Under the pieces are notes generated by a model. That model was not told the origin of the DNA. It did no database searches and saw only the letters and a list, made by a program, of their open reading frames with translations. From an uncultured Campylobacter sp. (GTDB lineage: Bacteria > Campylobacterota > Campylobacteria > Campylobacterales > Campylobacteraceae), in the NCBI RefSeq assembly GCF_938018145.1, contig NZ_CALIII010000330.1, positions 1 to 9,796 of the forward strand: a stretch of DNA of 9,796 bases. Reading direction: 5' to 3'. Each line of letters begins with the position of its first letter. Position 1 is the first letter of the stretch. Shown in pieces: positions 6,410-9,796 of the stretch. Both the position numbers and the translations under genes were made by a program.

Positions 6410-7358
6410 CAAGCCCCAAAAACGCTTCCTCGTCAAATTTAAAATAAATATTTTCGCCGACGTTAAAATTTTGCGAATTTGGCGCCAGCGTTTTTATCAA
6501 AAAGTCGCCGATTTTGATTTTTACCAAAAGCTCTTTGCCAAGATAGAGCGAAACCGAGTGCAAGATACCTTCAAGATAGCCTTCTATCGGCGTTTTACTC
6601 AGCATTACTTTACCCGGATTTACGGCGATCTTTACGGCGTTACGTAAATTTGACGGCAAATTTACGACCGCGTTTTCGTCAAATTTTAAAACCCCGTCCC
6701 GCGCGTCGAATATATTTTTGTATTCGAATTCGCACACGCGCCCCTTGTGCAAAAAGACGTTTTCCTCGGCGATGGCAGTTAGCCATTTATCGTCGTGGCT
6801 AGCGATCACAAAGCCGCAGCCGTATCTTTGCCGCATGTAAAGCACCGCCTTGCCGAAAAGCTTTGAAGTGCCCACGTCCACGCTATTTGTCGGCTCGTCA
6901 AGCAGATATAGCCGCGATCTAAGCGCCAAATTTAACGCAAAGCTAACGCGCTGCGTCTGCCCGGAGCTTAGCTCAAAGTGGCGCTTGTTTAAAAAACTCT
7001 CGTCAAGCCCGACCAAATTTAACGCCTCGCTCGCTCGCTCGTCAAATTCCCCTAGCACTCCGCGGCTTTTTAAAACGGCCTTGAAATTTTCTCTCACGGA
7101 GCGTTTTAAAAGCGCGGGCTCTGGCAACAAAACGCTAACGTCGCGCAGTAAATTTAGACTAGGCGCGCTGCTTCCCCACAGCCGCACCTCGCCGCTAGTT
7201 GGCTTTTGTAAAAACGACATCACTCGCATCAGCGTGCTTTTGCCGCTGCCGTTGCTGCCCGTTAGCGCAGTGATTTTGGTAACGTCGATATCAAGGCGCG
7301 GGATGTTTAAAATCTCGCTCGCGCCGTAGTTTAGGCGTAAATTTCTAACGTTTATCAC
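6405..7358 (-). CDS. tupC: Tungstate ABC transporter ATP-binding protein TupC
   Basis: A 317-residue ATPase that would power tungstate import through TupB. Walker A is GSNGSGKST (34-42), the signature LSSGQ (130-134), Walker B RLYLLDEPT (149-157) and the switch histidine H188 in ASHDD. The Q-loop position reads LLPEPALL (77-84): the usual glutamine is proline 79. Residues after about 215 form a C-terminal extension with a TOBE-like feel (EGYLEGILHSV, LLVKIKIGDFLIKTL, FNVGENIYFKF), as in molybdate/tungstate ATPases that sense oxyanion. The start is GTG, with GAGAAAGG upstream, and it overlaps the stop of the possible 33-codon ORF by four bases (GTGA). Its neighbours tupB and divergent tupA make the assignment firm; molybdate rather than tungstate is the alternative. 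Confidence 0.9.
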   Translation of the reverse strand: MINVRNLRLNYGASEILNIPRLDIDVTKITALTGSNGSGKSTLMRVMSFLQKPTSGEVRLWGSSAPSLNLLRDVSVLLPEPALLKRSVRENFKAVLKSRGVLGEFDERASEALNLVGLDESFLNKRHFELSSGQTQRVSFALNLALRSRLYLLDEPTNSVDVGTSKLFGKAVLYMRQRYGCGFVIASHDDKWLTAIAEENVFLHKGRVCEFEYKNIFDARDGVLKFDENAVVNLPSNLRNAVKIAVNPGKVMLSKTPIEGYLEGILHSVSLYLGKELLVKIKIGDFLIKTLAPNSQNFNVGENIYFKFDEEAFLGLE

Positions 7359-7456
7359 TTTGCGCCTTTCTCGTTAAATTTAAACAAAAGGCTCAAATTT
7401 GAGGCGTCCTGCCAGCTTTTTACGAGCGTATTTTTTTCAAATTTATCAAATTTCAT
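7355..7456 (-). CDS. Possible 33-residue ORF filling the tupB-tupC gap
   Basis: Between the tupB stop and the tupC start there is one open frame of 33 codons plus TGA. Its ATG overlaps the tupB TGA (ATGA at 7456-7453), and its TGA overlaps the tupC GTG (GTGA at 7358-7355). An AAAAAGG site lies eight bases before the ATG. The peptide starts MKFDKFEKNTLVKSWQD, is hydrophilic with seven lysines, four acidic residues and one Trp, and has no signal or membrane segment. Overlaps at both ends suggest translational coupling and argue for a real gene or for a device keeping ribosomes moving to tupC. Against it, the stretch contains four AAATTT words like those in nearby non-coding DNA, and I recognise no family. 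Confidence 0.45.
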   Translation of the reverse strand: MKFDKFEKNTLVKSWQDASNLSLLFKFNEKGAK

Positions 7457-8145
7457 CGATCAAGCCTTTTTAGCGCGTGTATCGCCAAATTTACCGCAAA
7501 TGCGATAAAAATAAGCACCAAAGCCAGCGCTATACCCATCGCAAACTCGCCCTTGTTCGTCTCCAGCGACACCGCAGTCGTGATCGTGCGGGTAAAATAT
7601 TTGATATTTCCGCCGATCATCATCGCCACGCCCACCTCAGCCACGATACGCCCGTACGCCGTCGCTACGACCACCATCAGAGCATACCTCAGCTCGTAAA
7701 GCACGCAGCCCACTAGCCTAGGCGGGCTCAGGCGTAAATTTAGGATGGTTAGATAGTGCTTTTTGTCCATATTTTCCACGACGCTAGCGCTTAGCGAGAC
7801 GATGATAGGCAGAGCCAGCACGAACTGCCCCAGCATCACGGCCTTTAGCGTAAAAAGCAGCCCAAACTCGCCAAACGGGCCGTTTCGCGTGATAAATGCA
7901 TACAAAATAAGCCCGATCGCAACCGTCGGCATCGCAAGCGCCGTATCGCTGAGCAGTCGCAAAATCCTGCGCCCTCTAAAATCGTAAAATCCCAGCGTAA
8001 AGCCTAGCGGAAAACCGACTAAAATCGCAAAAAATATCGAAACGCTCGAAGTGTAAAGCGTCGCCCTGATCGCCGAATACGTCTCCTCGTCGCCGCTAAA
8101 AAGCAGTCTAAAGGCCTCCAAAAATCCGTTTAGTAAAAAATCCAA
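7453..8145 (-). CDS. tupB: Tungstate ABC transporter permease TupB
   Basis: A 230-residue inner-membrane permease with about five hydrophobic segments (roughly 31-53, 68-85, 96-122, 154-176 and 201-225). The cytoplasmic coupling loop GRIVAEVGVAMMIGGN (165-180) is the form of the EAA motif seen in TupB/ModB-type permeases, and the following IKYFTRTITTAVSLET is also family-like. The start is TTG at 8145-8143, supported by an AAAGGAAAG ribosome site five bases upstream and the absence of an ATG or GTG nearby. Transcribed away from tupA; the stop overlaps the ATG of the small ORF. Confidence 0.92.
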   Translation of the reverse strand: MDFLLNGFLEAFRLLFSGDEETYSAIRATLYTSSVSIFFAILVGFPLGFTLGFYDFRGRRILRLLSDTALAMPTVAIGLILYAFITRNGPFGEFGLLFTLKAVMLGQFVLALPIIVSLSASVVENMDKKHYLTILNLRLSPPRLVGCVLYELRYALMVVVATAYGRIVAEVGVAMMIGGNIKYFTRTITTAVSLETNKGEFAMGIALALVLIFIAFAVNLAIHALKRLDR

Positions 8146-8186
8146 ATATTCTTTCCTTTGTATATTTCTTAAGTATTAATTTAATG

Positions 8187-8199
8187 TGCTATAATAGCA
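8187..8199. promoter_or_regulatory. Shared palindromic extended -10 of the divergent tupA / tupB promoters
   Basis: TGCTATAATAGCA is a perfect 6+1+6 palindrome. On the plus strand it contains TGC-TATAAT (-10 at 8190-8195), which suits tupA with a 5' leader near 20 nt. On the minus strand it contains TGC-TATTAT (8196-8191), which would give tupB a leader near 40 nt. An outer pair AAGTAT (8171-8176) / ATACTT (8199-8204) brackets it. The tupA ribosome site AAGGAG is at 8212-8217. A repressor operator is an alternative or added reading. Confidence 0.65.
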
Positions 8200-8221
8200 T
8201 ACTTTTTAAAAAAGGAGAAAA

Positions 8222-9040
8222 ATGAAAAAAGTAATATTAGGCTCGCTAATCGCGAGCGTTTTGGCGTTCGCGGGCGACAGCGAACTCATCATGGCAACTA
8301 CGACCAGCACCGATAACACGGGGCTACTAGACGCGATCTATCCTGCGTATAAGGCAAAAACCGGCGTCGATATCAAATGGACTGCCGTAGGCACGGGAGC
8401 AGCTTTAAAACTAGGCGAAAACTGCGATGCGGACATACTTTTCGTGCATTCGCCAAAAGTTGAGAAAGAATTTGTAGAAAAGGGCTTTGGCGTTGAGAGA
8501 AAACCCGTAATGTACAATGACTTCGTCGTCATCGCCGATAAATCTATCGCCGATAAATTTAAAGGCAAAGACATCAAAGAGAGCTTTGAGCTGATCAAAA
8601 AAGAGAATATCAAATTTTTCTCTCGCGGCGATAAATCAGGCACCGACAACAAAGAAAAAGGTATCTGGAAAAAAATCATCGGCGAAGTGCCTGAAAAAGA
8701 CGGCTGGTACATGCAAACAGGCCAAGGCATGCTAGCTACTATCAACGCTGCAGCCGAGCAAAAGGGCGTGACGTTCACCGACCGCGGCACCTACATCAAG
8801 TACGAGGACACCAAAAAAGGCGCGCCTGAGATGGTCATCATCAACGAGGGCGACAACGACCTAAAGAACTTCTACTCGCTAATCGCGGTAAATCCGAAGC
8901 ACTGCGCTAAGGCCGACATCGAAAACGCAAATAAATTTATCGAGTGGGCGACGAGCGAAGAGGGTCAGAAATTTATCGGCGACTTTAAGCTGCTAGATAA
9001 GCCGCTTTTCACGCCTGACGCAAACAGTCGCAAAAACTAA
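8222..9040 (+). CDS. tupA: Tungstate-binding periplasmic protein TupA
   Basis: A 272-residue periplasmic substrate-binding protein. The Sec signal peptide is residues 1-17 (MKKVILGSLIASVLAFA, cleavage likely after A17, before GDSEL). The mature protein begins with ATTTSTDNTGLL (25-36), the TTTS loop characteristic of tungstate-binding TupA proteins, and has SRGDKSGT at 134-141, another oxyanion-pocket segment, plus GWYMQTGQGM and the Thr-Asp-Arg-Gly-Thr stretch. The length is normal for the family. C. jejuni TupA binds tungstate far more tightly than molybdate and its transporter supports formate dehydrogenase, which fits the neighbouring genes. It is read divergently from tupBC and ends at a strong terminator. 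Confidence 0.95.
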   Translation: MKKVILGSLIASVLAFAGDSELIMATTTSTDNTGLLDAIYPAYKAKTGVDIKWTAVGTGAALKLGENCDADILFVHSPKVEKEFVEKGFGVERKPVMYNDFVVIADKSIADKFKGKDIKESFELIKKENIKFFSRGDKSGTDNKEKGIWKKIIGEVPEKDGWYMQTGQGMLATINAAAEQKGVTFTDRGTYIKYEDTKKGAPEMVIINEGDNDLKNFYSLIAVNPKHCAKADIENANKFIEWATSEEGQKFIGDFKLLDKPLFTPDANSRKN

Positions 9041-9051
9041 TTTAATTTACG

Positions 9052-9087
9052 CGCAAATTTGAGTCGAATTTATGGCTTAAATTTGCG
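9052..9087. repeat. Inverted repeat after tupA
   Basis: CGCAAATTT (9052-9060) and AAATTTGCG (9079-9087) are perfect 9-bp arms around an 18-nt loop, just upstream of the tupA terminator. It may stabilise the tupA 3' end or be another expression of the local AAATTT bias. Confidence 0.4.
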
Positions 9088-9093
9088 TGATTC

Positions 9094-9116
9094 GGGCGCG
9101 CTTTGCGCCCTTTTTC
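9094..9116 (+). terminator. Intrinsic terminator of tupA
   Basis: GGGCGC (9094-9099), loop GCTTT, GCGCCC (9105-9110), then TTTTTCTCT. A classical GC stem with T-tract, 54 bases after the tupA TAA. Confidence 0.87.
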
Positions 9117-9152
9117 TCTCTTAAATTTACTCTTTTTATTTTTTAAATTTAA

Positions 9153-9271
9153 TCAAATTTGACCGCCCAAACCCGTATCTTTACGGCGTAAATTTTCAAA
9201 TTTGACCGCGCATTTTTGATTTGCTCAAATTTGATCTTTTCGCGAGTCAAATTTAACCCGCTCAAATTTAA
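9153..9271. repeat. Cluster of five TCAAATTTGA-type palindromes
   Basis: Perfect TCAAATTTGA at 9153-9162, 9196-9205 and 9225-9234, and TCAAATTTAA at 9247-9256 and 9262-9271, the last overlapping the TAA of the next gene. Start-to-start spacing shrinks in order: 43, 29, 22, 15. The first two copies share the longer word TCAAATTTGACCGC. The same decamer occurs near 1590 and inside the tupB-tupC gap (7393-7402). No gene of useful size lies in 9041-9267. Confidence 0.55.
9180..9192. repeat. 13-bp palindrome TTTACG-G-CGTAAA
   Basis: A perfect 6+1+6 palindrome in the tupA / aminotransferase spacer, similar in form to the 16-bp palindrome at 6343-6358 (TTTAACG-GG-CGTTAAA). Function unknown. Confidence 0.35.
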
Positions 9272-9796
9272 ATTTTCCCGCCAAACATCTCATACATCGC
9301 CTTTTCCTCGCCCCAAAGCTCGCGGTGCTTTTTGATGCAGGATTTTATCGCGCCAACTAAATAGCGCACGTCTTGCTCGGTGTGCGTGTAGTGCAGGCTC
9401 ACGCGCACGAAGCCGGGCTTGGCTTCTGGCATGCGCCCCTCCTTGATACCCAGCAGATCGTGAGCGTAGGGCCCCGCGCACATCACGCCCGCGCGCGTCT
9501 GGATACCAAAGTCGTTGCTAAGGCTCGCGGCGAAATCATACGCCGAGACGCCGCGCACGTTAAAGGAAATTATCGGCAGCCGCGGCGCGCCCTTTGGAGC
9601 GTAGTTTATGATCTCGTCAATGCCCGCTAGCTCGCTCTCAAAAAGCCGCGCTAGCTCGTCCTCGGCACTTTTTATTTGCTCGAAGCCCACCTCGTTTCGC
9701 AGCGCATATGCCAAATTTGCCCGCATAAGCCCGATTATAGGCGGCGTACCGCCTTCTTCTAGCTGCTCGGGATTTTTCAAAAACACGTGCCCTTCG
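9268..9796 (-). CDS. Class-V aminotransferase / cysteine desulfurase-like PLP enzyme (5'-truncated by window)
   Basis: The C-terminal 175 or so residues of a PLP-dependent fold-type I enzyme. The frame stays open to the window edge (…EGHVFLKNPEQLEEGGTPP), so the GTG at 9786 is not a start. EEGGTPPIIGLMRANLAY corresponds to the class-V segment that reads E-x-GT-P in cysteine desulfurases. RAGVMCAGPYAHDLLG aligns with the SufS/selenocysteine-lyase active-site loop (RxGHHCAQP), and its Cys would be the persulfide or selenide carrier. The PLP lysine lies outside the window. The family also includes kynureninase-like and isopenicillin-epimerase-like proteins, so the substrate is not fixed. A sulfur or selenium supply role for the formate dehydrogenases is possible but rests only on proximity. 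It converges on tupA; no T-tract terminator of its own was seen. Confidence 0.78.
   Translation of the reverse strand, partial: EGHVFLKNPEQLEEGGTPPIIGLMRANLAYALRNEVGFEQIKSAEDELARLFESELAGIDEIINYAPKGAPRLPIISFNVRGVSAYDFAASLSNDFGIQTRAGVMCAGPYAHDLLGIKEGRMPEAKPGFVRVSLHYTHTEQDVRYLVGAIKSCIKKHRELWGEEKAMYEMFGGKI

Noticed and set aside
6850..7329. 159-codon open frame on the plus strand opposite tupC
   Set aside because: It lies wholly within tupC, whose ABC motifs are all present on the minus strand; no ribosome site or family features are seen.
8338..8790. 150-codon open frame on the minus strand inside tupA
   Set aside because: It is a shadow of the well-supported tupA; the translation has no recognisable domain.
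9153..9271. CRISPR array from the repeated TCAAATTTGA words
   Set aside because: The repeats are only 10-14 bases, the spacing is irregular and no cas genes are present.

Overview
The window looks like a chromosomal segment of an epsilonproteobacterium, most likely Campylobacter. It is probably one of the formate/hydrogen-using species with higher GC than C. jejuni (rectus/showae/curvus/concisus-like); the species call is inference. The reasons are the gene set (tungstate importer tupA divergent from tupBC, and a TorD-like chaperone, small Tat peptide, fdhA, fdhB operon as remembered from C. jejuni), the very frequent AAATTT / TCAAATTTGA words in and between genes, and the compact Campylobacter-like operons.

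Layout. (1) Positions 2-1525, + strand: the C-terminal two thirds of a cytoplasmic-type, FdhF-like formate dehydrogenase, cut by the window edge and closed by a good intrinsic terminator. (2) Positions 1526-1715: a convergent intergenic region with nested inverted repeats. (3) Positions 1716-6104, - strand, read right to left: a TorD-family chaperone, a 58-residue Tat-signal protein, the catalytic subunit FdhA and the four-cluster iron-sulfur subunit FdhB. FdhA appears as two open frames, but these are one 944-codon selenoprotein gene: the in-frame TGA at 4630-4632 lies at the FDH active-site position and is followed by a SECIS-like hairpin. No fdhC (cytochrome b) follows fdhB here. (4) Positions 6105-6404: an AT-rich promoter region with several repeats. 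(5) Positions 6405-8145, - strand: tupB, a possible 33-codon ORF that exactly fills the gap, and tupC. (6) Positions 8146-8221: a divergent promoter region with a palindromic extended -10. (7) Positions 8222-9040, + strand: tupA, with a strong terminator. (8) Positions 9041-9267: spacer carrying a cluster of TCAAATTTGA palindromes. (9) Positions 9268-9796, - strand: the C-terminal part of a class-V aminotransferase / cysteine desulfurase-like enzyme running off the window.

The genes form a coherent theme. TupABC would import tungstate for the pterin cofactor of the two formate dehydrogenases. The TorD-like chaperone would guard cofactor loading and Tat export of FdhA. FdhAB would oxidise formate in the periplasm, and the FdhF-like enzyme would oxidise it in the cytoplasm. 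The desulfurase-like enzyme could provide sulfur or selenium, but that link is only suggested by proximity. I did not find a clearly new system. The points most worth a second look are the Sec codon and SECIS, the coupled small ORF between tupB and tupC, the Q-loop proline in TupC, the missing fdhC, and the symmetric tup promoter.
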